Assembly: GCA_002421845.1 (NCBI GenBank)
Contig: DISL01000120.1
Location: 1 to 6,264, forward strand
Length of the DNA: 6,264 bases
From: Epsilonproteobacteria bacterium UBA6211
Lineage (GTDB): Bacteria; Campylobacterota; Campylobacteria; Campylobacterales; Arcobacteraceae
Direction: 5' to 3'
Below, one piece after another: positions 1-6,175 of this stretch (its first letter is position 1; every line of letters starts with the position of its first letter). Both the position numbers and the translations under genes were made by a program. Below the pieces are notes generated by a model. It ran no database searches. It was not told the origin of the DNA and was given only the letters and a program-made list of their open reading frames with translations.

Positions 1-739
1 ACCAAACCCAAATCAACCTCGTAAGATTTTTGATGAAGAAAAACTATCTGAACTTAGTGAATCTATAAAAAATCATGGACTTTTACAGCCTGTAGTTGTT
101 ATGTTAAATGAGGATGATAGTTATACGTTAATAGCAGGTGAAAGAAGATTAAGAGCTACTAAATTAGCAGGTTTTGACAAGATTAAAGCCGTAATAACAA
201 ATGTAGATGAAAACAAACTTAGAGAACTTGCATTAATAGAAAATATCCAAAGAGACAACTTAAATGTTATTGAACTTGCTTATGCTTATGCTCAATTATT
301 AAATGAACACAAACTTACTCATGATGAACTTGCGGTAAAAGTTTCAAAAAGTAGAAGTTCAATCACCAATACAATAAGACTTCTTACTTTAAGTGTTCAT
401 GTACAACAACTTCTTGGTAGTGAGAAAATTACAGCAGGTCATGCAAAAGTTTTGATTGGATTAGAAAAAGAGACTCAAAATGTAGTTGCAGATTCAATTA
501 TAGGACAAAAGCTTTCTGTTAGAGAAACTGAAAAACTTGTTAATGAACTTAAAAATCCACCAAAAGAGAAAGAACCTTCAAAAAAAGAGTATAAAGTTGA
601 TTTAAAACCTTTAGAAGGTGTTGCCCAACTACTTAAAAATGATAAACTTAAAGTTAAACTAGACAAAAATTTTATTAAAATAGAATTTGCAAATCAGGAA
701 CAAATAGAACAAATTTTGAAATATTTTCAAAAATCTTAA
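1..739 (+). CDS. parB: ParB-family chromosome partitioning protein, 5' end cut off by the window
   Basis: ParB binds centromere-like parS sites and spreads as a CTP-dependent clamp; with the ATPase ParA it segregates the replication origin. The reading frame is open from position 2 and gives 245 residues to the TAA at 737-739. The first in-frame ATG (101) is not the start, because typical ParB sequence precedes it: NPNQPRK at codons 2-8, then a helix ending GLLQPVVV. The CTP-binding motif GERRLRA is at codons 46-52 (nt 137-157) and ENIQRDNL at codons 80-87. A helix-turn-helix region follows (LTHDELAVKVSKSRSSI). A Lys/Glu/Pro-rich linker (KNPPKEKEPSKKE) leads to a short C-terminal domain, expected to dimerise. 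Family members are usually about 280-300 residues, so roughly 35-50 N-terminal residues are missing. parA would be expected just upstream, but it is not visible. The family call is very secure; whether it is the chromosomal copy is inferred from its place beside the atp genes. Confidence 0.96.
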   Translation, partial: PNPNQPRKIFDEEKLSELSESIKNHGLLQPVVVMLNEDDSYTLIAGERRLRATKLAGFDKIKAVITNVDENKLRELALIENIQRDNLNVIELAYAYAQLLNEHKLTHDELAVKVSKSRSSITNTIRLLTLSVHVQQLLGSEKITAGHAKVLIGLEKETQNVVADSIIGQKLSVRETEKLVNELKNPPKEKEPSKKEYKVDLKPLEGVAQLLKNDKLKVKLDKNFIKIEFANQEQIEQILKYFQKS

Positions 740-764
740 ACCGTTTAATTAAATCTTATAGTAA

Positions 765-777
765 TTTTTGGTAAAAT
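765..777 (+). promoter_or_regulatory. Candidate sigma70-type promoter for the atp operon
   Basis: The parB-atpF' gap contains TTTTTGG directly followed by TAAAAT (772-777) and then G. This resembles the extended -10 element with an upstream T-tract that is common in Campylobacterota vegetative promoters, where the -35 box is often poorly conserved. No convincing -35 hexamer is seen; TTAAAT at 749-754 is the nearest weak match at suitable spacing. Transcription would start near 783-786, leaving a leader of about 35 nt before atpF'. It is the only well-placed promoter-like sequence I noticed at the head of the operon. Read-through from parB is also possible, since no terminator separates them. 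Confidence 0.6.
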
Positions 778-810
778 GTTGCAGTTTTACAAACTAAGCC
801 CTACAAAAAC

Positions 811-815
811 GGAGG
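811..815 (+). promoter_or_regulatory. Strong Shine-Dalgarno site for atpF'
   Basis: GGAGG lies 5 nt before the ATG at 821 and fixes that codon as the start. It is a strong match to the anti-Shine-Dalgarno sequence, as expected for the first gene of a highly expressed operon. Confidence 0.85.
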
Positions 816-820
816 AATAA

Positions 821-1243
821 ATGCTAGATATAAGCCCTTTATTGCTTATTTTATCGGCTATTGTATTCTTGCTCACCATGGTAAGACTTAATAGTTGTTT
901 ATTTAAGCCATTACTTAAGCATATGGACGATAGAGCTGAATCTATCAAGCAAGATTTGGCTAATGCTAAATCTAACGGTGCTAATGTCGATGGCATGATT
1001 GCTGAAGCAAACTCAATACTTGCTAAAGCAAAACATGAAGCTTCTGCAATAAGAGAAAAAGCTTACAATGAAGCAAATGAAATAGCTAATTCAAAACTGG
1101 CAACTGCGAAATTACAACTTGAAGAGAGTTATACAAATTTCACTACTGCATTAGGAACTGAAAAAGCAAACCTAAAAACTACACTTTTAGCTCAAGTACC
1201 TTTATATAAAGATGCTGTTAAAGCTAAAGTTAGCTCTTTATAA
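821..1243 (+). CDS. atpF': F0F1 ATP synthase subunit b' (peripheral stalk)
   Basis: One of two related b-type subunits that probably pair as a heterodimeric peripheral stalk, holding the F1 head static against the a subunit in the inner membrane. The 140-residue protein has a single N-terminal membrane segment at about residues 4-21 (PLLLILSAIVFLLTMV). The b/b' signature LFKPLLKHMDDR follows at 27-38, where the chain leaves the membrane. The rest is a charged, Ala-rich helix (about 40-130) suited to a right-handed or parallel coiled coil. The C-terminus (LLAQVPLYKDAV) resembles Campylobacterota b' proteins. Unlike the next gene it has no extra leader. It starts at ATG 821 behind GGAGG, and its TAA stop is built into the Shine-Dalgarno sequence of atpF. 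The b' call, as opposed to b, rests on its first position, short length and the separate b gene that follows. Confidence 0.92.
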   Translation: MLDISPLLLILSAIVFLLTMVRLNSCLFKPLLKHMDDRAESIKQDLANAKSNGANVDGMIAEANSILAKAKHEASAIREKAYNEANEIANSKLATAKLQLEESYTNFTTALGTEKANLKTTLLAQVPLYKDAVKAKVSSL

Positions 1244-1248
1244 GGAGG
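1242..1248 (+). promoter_or_regulatory. Shine-Dalgarno site that decides the GTG start of atpF
   Basis: AAGGAGG overlaps the last two bases of the atpF' stop codon and sits 5 nt before GTG 1254. No ATG is available at this spacing, and the GTG frame immediately encodes a plausible leader, so GTG is taken as the start. The stop/Shine-Dalgarno overlap suggests coupling of atpF translation to atpF'. Confidence 0.85.
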
Positions 1249-1253
1249 CGTAA

Positions 1254-1772
1254 GTGTTAAAATACTTTTTCGCTCTAATAGTTACATTGTTACCTATGGT
1301 TGTTTTTGCATCTGAAGGTAGCGGTACAGAAACTGATATTGTACAAAGAATTGTAAACTTTATAATCTTTGCAGCAATAATATATTATCTATTAGCAGAT
1401 AAATTAAAAGCATATTTTGCCGGAAGAACTGCTTCAATTCAAGCAGAGCTTGATAAAGTACAAGATACTTTAAAAGAGTCACAAGCTAAAGTTGAAGATG
1501 CAAAATTACAACTTGAAAATGCTAAAAAACTTGCATCTGAAATAGTTGCAGGGGCAAATCTTGATATTGATAAAATAAAAGATTCTGTTTCAAGAAACGT
1601 AACAAGTGAAATAAATCAAATGCAAAAAACATTCAATGAAAAACTTGAGCTTGAACTTAAAAAAGCAAAAAGAGAAGTTGTTTCAGAAGTTTTAGAAGAA
1701 CTACTTTCTAGTGAAAACATTGATGTATCAAATGAAGAATTAGCACGTGTAGTTCTTAAAAAGGTAGCATAA
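1254..1772 (+). CDS. atpF: F0F1 ATP synthase subunit b (peripheral stalk), with signal-peptide-like leader
   Basis: Second b-type subunit, expected to pair with b' and contact delta through its C-terminal end. It has 172 residues, longer than the 156 of E. coli b. Residues 1-19 look like a cleavable signal peptide: Lys3, a hydrophobic core (YFFALIVTLLPMVVF) and a VFA/S site that fits the -3/-1 rule. A short polar stretch (SEGSGTETDIVQR, 20-32) separates it from the true membrane anchor at about 33-48 (IVNFIIFAAIIYYLLA). A long charged coiled coil follows (about 50-160; for example AELDKVQDTLKESQAKVEDA). A leader fits the known topology of b, whose N-terminus faces the periplasm, and similar leaders occur in related Helicobacter b subunits. 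Start is GTG. The stop TAA shares its last A with the ATG of atpH (TAATG), which implies translational coupling. Cleavage of the leader is inferred, not seen. Confidence 0.93.
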   Translation: MLKYFFALIVTLLPMVVFASEGSGTETDIVQRIVNFIIFAAIIYYLLADKLKAYFAGRTASIQAELDKVQDTLKESQAKVEDAKLQLENAKKLASEIVAGANLDIDKIKDSVSRNVTSEINQMQKTFNEKLELELKKAKREVVSEVLEELLSSENIDVSNEELARVVLKKVA

Positions 1773-2302
1773 TGGTTGATTTAGTTGTTAAAAGATATGC
1801 AAAAGCATTGGTTGACGGTAAGAATATAGGTGATTTAGAAGCAAAAATAAATGAACTAAATCAAATAAGTGCAGCTTTTGCTGATGATAAATTTGTATCA
1901 ATAGTAAATTCTGTAGAGGTATCTAGTCACAAAAAAGTTGAGTTAATTCTTTCTTTCTTATCTAATGCTAATAAAGAAACTACAAATTTGATAAAACTTT
2001 TGGGTGAAAATAGAAGATTAGATATTATACCTGCTCTAGTAGAAGAACTAAAACGTGAACTTTTCGTAATGAAAAATAGCTACGAAGGTACAGTTTATGC
2101 AAAAGAGGCGTTAAATGCTTCTTATATTACTAGTTTGGAACAAGAATTCGGTAAAAAATTTAATGTAACGCTTAAATTAAATCAAAAAGTATGTGACTAT
2201 GACGGTATCAAAGTTGATATTGATGGTTTAGGTGTTGAAATCGGTTTTTCAAAAGAGAGATTAAAATCTCAAATGATAAATCATATTTTAAAAGCTATTT
2301 AG
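1772..2302 (+). CDS. atpH: F0F1 ATP synthase subunit delta (OSCP-type)
   Basis: Delta caps the F1 head: its N-terminal helical domain binds the N-termini of the alpha subunits, and its C-terminal domain binds the end of the b/b' stalk. At 176 residues it matches the usual length (E. coli 177). Visible family marks are the N-terminal VVKRYAKALVDG (5-16), the conserved GENRRLDIIPALVEEL region (78-93), and the glycine-rich C-terminal segment DGIKVDIDGLGVEIGFSKERL (split here as DGIKVDIDG, 144-152, and LGVEIGFSKERL, 153-164). No membrane segment is present. The start ATG overlaps the atpF stop by 1 nt, with only a weak A-rich AAAAAGG upstream (1757-1763). Initiation probably depends on ribosomes finishing atpF. 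The sequence diverges more than alpha and beta, as is normal for delta. Confidence 0.94.
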   Translation: MVDLVVKRYAKALVDGKNIGDLEAKINELNQISAAFADDKFVSIVNSVEVSSHKKVELILSFLSNANKETTNLIKLLGENRRLDIIPALVEELKRELFVMKNSYEGTVYAKEALNASYITSLEQEFGKKFNVTLKLNQKVCDYDGIKVDIDGLGVEIGFSKERLKSQMINHILKAI

Positions 2303-2310
2303 AATTTATA

Positions 2311-2316
2311 AAGGAG
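2311..2316 (+). promoter_or_regulatory. Shine-Dalgarno site that decides between two ATGs for atpA
   Basis: AAGGAG is followed by two overlapping start candidates in AAATGTATGAG. ATG 2324 (7 nt spacing) opens atpA. ATG 2320 is only 3 nt away, out of frame, and closes after eight codons. Spacing and frame favour 2324. Confidence 0.85.
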
Positions 2317-2323
2317 TAAATGT

Positions 2324-3841
2324 ATGAGTGTAAAGATTCAAGCTGATGAAATCAGTTCAATAATCAAAGAAAGAATTGAGAACTTTGAGCTAAATGTAGA
2401 TATTAACGAAACGGGTAAAATTATCTCATTGGCAGATGGTATTGCTAAAGTTTATGGTCTAAAAAATGTTATGGCTGGTGAACTTGTAGAGTTCGAAAAC
2501 GGCGAAAAAGGGCTTGCTGCAAACTTAGAAGAATCTACTGTAGGTGTTGTTGTACTTGGTAATAGTTCAGGGCTTAGAGAAGGTACAAGTTGTAAAAGAC
2601 TTGGTAAATTACTTGAAGTACCGGTTGGTGATGCAGTAATAGGTAGAGTTGTAAATGCTTTAGGTGAGCCAATAGACGGTAAAGGTTCTGTTGTTGCTAC
2701 TGAGCAAAGATTTGTTGAAGAAAAAGCTCCTGGTATTATGGCTAGAAAATCTGTTCATGAGCCACTTCAAACAGGTATAAAAGCTATTGATGCACTTGTT
2801 CCAATCGGAAGAGGACAAAGAGAGCTTATAATCGGTGACAGACAAACTGGTAAAACAACAGTTGCTATCGATGCTATTATCAATCAAAAAGGTGAAGACG
2901 TAATTTGTATCTATGTTGCTATAGGACAAAAAGCATCTTCAGTTGCAAACGTATTAAGAGTTCTTGAAGAACACGGTGCAATGGATTATACAATTATTGT
3001 TAATGCAGGTGCTAGTGAATCTTCTGCTTTACAATTCCTTGCTCCTTATACAGGTGTTACTATAGGTGAATATTTCAGAGATAACGGTAAACATGCTCTT
3101 ATTATATATGATGATTTGAGTAAACATGCAGTTGCATATAGAGAGATGTCACTACTATTAAGAAGACCTCCAGGAAGAGAAGCATTCCCAGGGGATGTAT
3201 TTTATCTACACTCAAGATTACTTGAAAGAGCTGCAAAATTGAATGATGATTTAGGTGCTGGTTCACTTACTGCATTACCGATTATTGAAACTCAAGCCGG
3301 TGACGTTGCTGCGTATATTCCTACAAACGTAATTTCTATTACTGATGGACAAATATTCCTAGAAACTGACCTATTTAACTCAGGTATCAGACCTGCTATT
3401 AACGTTGGTTTATCAGTATCGAGAGTTGGTGGAGCTGCTCAAATCAAAGCTACAAAACAAGTTTCTGGAACACTAAGACTTGACCTTGCTCAATATAGAG
3501 AGCTTGAAGCGTTTAGTCAATTTGCATCAGATCTTGATGAAGCTACAAGAAGACAATTAGAAAGAGGACAAAGAATGGTTGAAGTACTAAAACAAGGTGC
3601 TAACAAACCATTAACAATCCAAAAACAAGTTGTTATGATTTTTGCCGGTGCAAAAGGATACTTAGATTCATTACCTGCTGGTGACGTAACTAAGTTTGAG
3701 GCTGAATTATATCCATTCTTAGAGCAAAAATATCCAAATATATTTGCTGATTTAAAAGCTAAAAAAGCAATAGATGGTGATTTAGAAAACACATTAAAAA
3801 CTGCATTAGAAGAGTTTAAGACGATTTTTTGTGCAAAATAA
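2324..3841 (+). CDS. atpA: F0F1 ATP synthase subunit alpha
   Basis: Non-catalytic nucleotide-binding subunit of the alpha3beta3 hexamer, which also supplies an arginine finger to the neighbouring beta active site. It has 505 residues (E. coli 513). Domains in order: an N-terminal helix with EISSIIKERIENF (9-21), which binds delta; a beta-barrel (about 25-95); the nucleotide-binding domain with Walker A GDRQTGKT (171-178) and Walker B LIIYDD (259-264); and a helical C-terminal domain (about 380-505). The arginine finger is Arg367 in VGLSVSRVGGAAQ (361-373). The Gln174 of the P-loop and the family stretches RRPPGREAFPGDVFYLHSRLLERAA (start 280) and ALPIIETQAGDVAAYIPTN (317-335) are intact. The protein ends in TIFCAK. 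It lies 21 nt after atpH and 10 nt before atpG. Nothing suggests loss of function. Confidence 0.98.
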   Translation: MSVKIQADEISSIIKERIENFELNVDINETGKIISLADGIAKVYGLKNVMAGELVEFENGEKGLAANLEESTVGVVVLGNSSGLREGTSCKRLGKLLEVPVGDAVIGRVVNALGEPIDGKGSVVATEQRFVEEKAPGIMARKSVHEPLQTGIKAIDALVPIGRGQRELIIGDRQTGKTTVAIDAIINQKGEDVICIYVAIGQKASSVANVLRVLEEHGAMDYTIIVNAGASESSALQFLAPYTGVTIGEYFRDNGKHALIIYDDLSKHAVAYREMSLLLRRPPGREAFPGDVFYLHSRLLERAAKLNDDLGAGSLTALPIIETQAGDVAAYIPTNVISITDGQIFLETDLFNSGIRPAINVGLSVSRVGGAAQIKATKQVSGTLRLDLAQYRELEAFSQFASDLDEATRRQLERGQRMVEVLKQGANKPLTIQKQVVMIFAGAKGYLDSLPAGDVTKFEAELYPFLEQKYPNIFADLKAKKAIDGDLENTLKTALEEFKTIFCAK

Positions 3842-3851
3842 GGACTAGCTC

Positions 3852-4736
3852 ATGGCTAACTTAAAAGAGATTTCAAGAAAAATAAAAAGTGTTAAAAACA
3901 CGCAAAAGACTACCAAAGCTATGAAGCTGGTGTCTTCTGCAAAACTTAGAAGAACTGAACAATTATCAAAAAGAGCAAAAAGTTATGCTCTTAAAATAAA
4001 TGAAGTTCTTGGAGAGATTGCACTAAGAGTTGCTAAAACTCAAGGTAATGAAAATATATCAAGAGCGTTTATGGCCAATGAAAATCCAAAAACGGTTGAT
4101 ATAGTAGTAGTTAGTGCAGATAAAGGTCTGTGCGGTGGTTTTAATATGTCAACTATCAAACTAGTTAATAAAATGATAGCTGAATATAAATCTAAAGGTG
4201 TAAATGTTAGATTAAGAATTGCAGGTAGAAAAGCGATAGACTTTTATTCATTTCAAGGTTATGAACTTACTCAAAAAGAAGTTGGTTTAAGTTCTGCACC
4301 TGATCATGATAGAGCTAGTGATTTTATATCTGAAGCGATAAAAGATTTCAACAATTTAGTTACTGATAAAGTTGTATTAGTTTACAATGGATTTGTAAAT
4401 ATGCTTACTCAAGAGAGAAAAGTAGTTGAACTTTTACCTATAGGTTTAGATTCAGTTCCTGCAGTTGACAGTGAATCTATGCTAGATATTGAGCCGGATG
4501 ATGATACTGAAGTTTTAAATGAATTAACTGAAAAGTATTTGAACTTCAATATGTATTATGCATTAATAGATTCTTTAGCAGCTGAACATAGTGCTAGAAT
4601 GCAAGCTATGGAAGCAGCTACATCAAATGCATCAAGTAGAGTTAAGTCACTAACGGTAGAGTTTAATAAAGCAAGACAAGCAGCTATTACTACAGAGCTT
4701 ATAGAGATTATAAGCGGTATGGAAGCTTTAAAATAA
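3852..4736 (+). CDS. atpG: F0F1 ATP synthase subunit gamma (central rotor shaft)
   Basis: Gamma is the rotating shaft inside the alpha3beta3 ring that couples c-ring rotation to catalysis. At 294 residues it is close to E. coli gamma (287). Both termini form the shaft's antiparallel coiled coil. The N-terminal helix opens MANLKEISRKIKSVKNTQKT and continues TKAMKLVSSAKLRR; the C-terminal helix includes RVKSLTVEFNKARQAAITTE and LIEIISGMEAL. Between them is the Rossmann-like domain with the family signature SADKGLCGGFN (88-98). The mid-region DIEPDDDTEVLNEL (212-225) is strongly acidic. There is no sign of the extra regulatory insertion with a cysteine pair found in chloroplast gamma. TAAGGA of the atpA stop region serves as a modest Shine-Dalgarno site 7 nt before ATG 3852, suggesting coupling to atpA. 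Confidence 0.97.
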   Translation: MANLKEISRKIKSVKNTQKTTKAMKLVSSAKLRRTEQLSKRAKSYALKINEVLGEIALRVAKTQGNENISRAFMANENPKTVDIVVVSADKGLCGGFNMSTIKLVNKMIAEYKSKGVNVRLRIAGRKAIDFYSFQGYELTQKEVGLSSAPDHDRASDFISEAIKDFNNLVTDKVVLVYNGFVNMLTQERKVVELLPIGLDSVPAVDSESMLDIEPDDDTEVLNELTEKYLNFNMYYALIDSLAAEHSARMQAMEAATSNASSRVKSLTVEFNKARQAAITTELIEIISGMEALK

Positions 4737-4752
4737 AAATAAGAAAAATTAT

Positions 4753-4758
4753 AAGGAG
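4753..4758 (+). promoter_or_regulatory. Shine-Dalgarno site for atpD
   Basis: AAGGAG lies 7 nt before ATG 4766, in the 29-nt atpG-atpD spacer, the widest gap inside the operon. Its independent site, not overlapping a stop codon, fits the need for three beta copies per complex. The spacer shows no hairpin or convincing promoter. Confidence 0.8.
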
Positions 4759-4765
4759 CAGTTGA

Positions 4766-6166
4766 ATGGAAGGTAAAATTATTCAGGTAATGGGACCAGT
4801 TGTAGATGTACAATTTGATGGCTATTTACCAGAAATAAACGAAGCAATAGATGTTGTATTTGACAATGGTGAAAGAAAATCAAGATTAGTATTAGAAGTT
4901 GCAGCACATATCGGTGATAGTAGAGTTAGAACTATTGCTATGGATATGACTGAAGGTCTAAAAAGAGGACAAAAAGTAGTTTCTACAGGTGGACCAATCA
5001 AAGTTCCAGTTGGAGAAGAAGTATTAGGTAGAATTTTTAACGTAATCGGTGAGCCTGTTGATGATGGTGCTCCGGTTGAAGCTAAAGAATATTGGTCAAT
5101 CCACAGATCTGCACCAAGTTTTGAAGAGCAATCAACAAAAACAGAAATGTTCGAAACAGGTATCAAAGTTATCGACCTTTTAGCACCATATGCAAAAGGT
5201 GGTAAAGTTGGACTATTCGGTGGTGCCGGTGTTGGTAAAACAGTTATCATTATGGAGCTTATCCACAACGTTGCGTTCAAACACTCAGGTTACTCTGTAT
5301 TTGCAGGTGTTGGTGAAAGAACAAGAGAGGGTAATGACCTTTATCACGAGATGAAAGATTCTAACGTTTTAGATAAAGTTGCATTATGCTACGGACAAAT
5401 GAGTGAGCCACCGGGAGCAAGAAATAGAATTGCTTTAACAGGTCTTACAATGGCTGAATACTTCAGAGATGAAAAAGGTCTTGACGTATTGATGTTTATC
5501 GATAACATTTTTAGATTTGCACAAGCTGGTTCAGAGATGTCTGCACTTCTTGGAAGAATCCCTTCAGCTGTTGGTTACCAACCTACACTTGCAAGAGAAA
5601 TGGGTGCTTTACAAGAGAGAATTACATCAACTGCAAAAGGTTCAATTACTTCAGTTCAAGCTGTTTACGTTCCTGCGGATGACTTAACTGACCCTGCTCC
5701 GGCATCTGTTTTTGCTCACTTAGATGCAACAACGGTTCTTAACAGAAAAATTGCTGAAAAAGGTATCTACCCTGCGGTTGACCCACTAGATTCAACTTCA
5801 AGAATCTTAAGTGCAGACGTACTTGGAACTGAACATTATAGCGTAGCTAGAGGTGTTCAATCTGTATTACAAAAATACAAAGATTTACAAGACATCATCG
5901 CAATCCTTGGTATGGATGAGTTAAGTGAAAACGATAAATTAACAGTTGATAGAGCAAGAAAAATAGAAAGATTTTTATCTCAACCATTCTTCGTTGCTGA
6001 AGTATTTACAGGAAGCCCTGGTAAATACGTATCACTTGAAGATACAATAGCTGGTTTCAAAGGTATCTTAGAAGGTAAATACGATGACCTACCGGAAATG
6101 GCATTTTATATGGTTGGCGGTATGGATGAAGCTATCGCGAAGGCAGAAAGTCTAAAATCTAAATAA
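4766..6166 (+). CDS. atpD: F0F1 ATP synthase subunit beta (catalytic)
   Basis: Beta carries the catalytic sites for ATP synthesis and hydrolysis (EC 7.1.2.2 activity of the complex). It has 466 residues (E. coli 460). An N-terminal beta-barrel starts GKIIQVMGPVVDVQF (3-17). The nucleotide-binding domain has Walker A GGAGVGKT (152-159, with Lys158 and Thr159), catalytic Glu184 and Arg185 in GVGERTREGNDLY (181-193), and Walker B VLMFIDN (241-247, Asp246). ALLGRIPSAVGYQPTLA (260-276) and the ATP-synthase alpha/beta signature around PAVDPLDSTSR (336-346) are intact. The C-terminal lever that pushes on gamma reads DELSEND (384-390) where most homologues have DELSEED. The end, SQPFFVAEVFTGSPGKYVSL, is typical. 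Start ATG 4766 follows AAGGAG. Every catalytic residue I can place is present, so the enzyme should be functional. Confidence 0.98.
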   Translation: MEGKIIQVMGPVVDVQFDGYLPEINEAIDVVFDNGERKSRLVLEVAAHIGDSRVRTIAMDMTEGLKRGQKVVSTGGPIKVPVGEEVLGRIFNVIGEPVDDGAPVEAKEYWSIHRSAPSFEEQSTKTEMFETGIKVIDLLAPYAKGGKVGLFGGAGVGKTVIIMELIHNVAFKHSGYSVFAGVGERTREGNDLYHEMKDSNVLDKVALCYGQMSEPPGARNRIALTGLTMAEYFRDEKGLDVLMFIDNIFRFAQAGSEMSALLGRIPSAVGYQPTLAREMGALQERITSTAKGSITSVQAVYVPADDLTDPAPASVFAHLDATTVLNRKIAEKGIYPAVDPLDSTSRILSADVLGTEHYSVARGVQSVLQKYKDLQDIIAILGMDELSENDKLTVDRARKIERFLSQPFFVAEVFTGSPGKYVSLEDTIAGFKGILEGKYDDLPEMAFYMVGGMDEAIAKAESLKSK

Positions 6167-6175
6167 GGATAGTTT

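Noticed and set aside
101..103. ATG as the start of the parB-like gene
   Set aside because: The same frame stays open to the left edge and encodes conserved ParB N-terminal residues (NPNQPRK, then GLLQPVVV), so this Met is internal and the gene is cut by the window.
740..820. Possible terminator or riboswitch between parB and atpF'
   Set aside because: No stable inverted repeat followed by a T-run is visible, and about 35 nt of leader is too short for a known riboswitch.
1109..1123. 15-nt identical stretch (AAATTACAACTTGAA) shared by atpF' and atpF (second copy 1503-1517)
   Set aside because: It encodes KLQLE in both coiled coils, but the genes are otherwise too diverged for a retained duplication trace; common codons in a Lys/Leu/Glu-rich helix explain it.
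1741..1756. CACGTG core that could be a parS site near parB
   Set aside because: Only the central palindrome matches; the flanks do not give the GTTnCACGTGnAAC arms, and it lies inside conserved atpF coding sequence.
2320..2346. Eight-codon open frame starting at the ATG just before atpA, as a possible leader peptide
   Set aside because: It is only 3 nt from the Shine-Dalgarno site, overlaps the atpA start, and has no regulatory structure around it; it looks like a chance ATG.
2660..2929. Minus-strand open frames inside atpA (also 3517-3792), atpF' (787-996), parB (475-666) and atpG/atpD (4556-4813)
   Set aside because: All are antisense shadows of well-supported genes, with low-complexity Ser/Leu-rich translations and no independent support.
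4822..5280. 152-codon open frame on the - strand inside atpD
   Set aside because: It lies wholly antisense to a highly conserved gene, has no ribosome binding site or recognisable domain, and its composition mirrors the beta-subunit codons.
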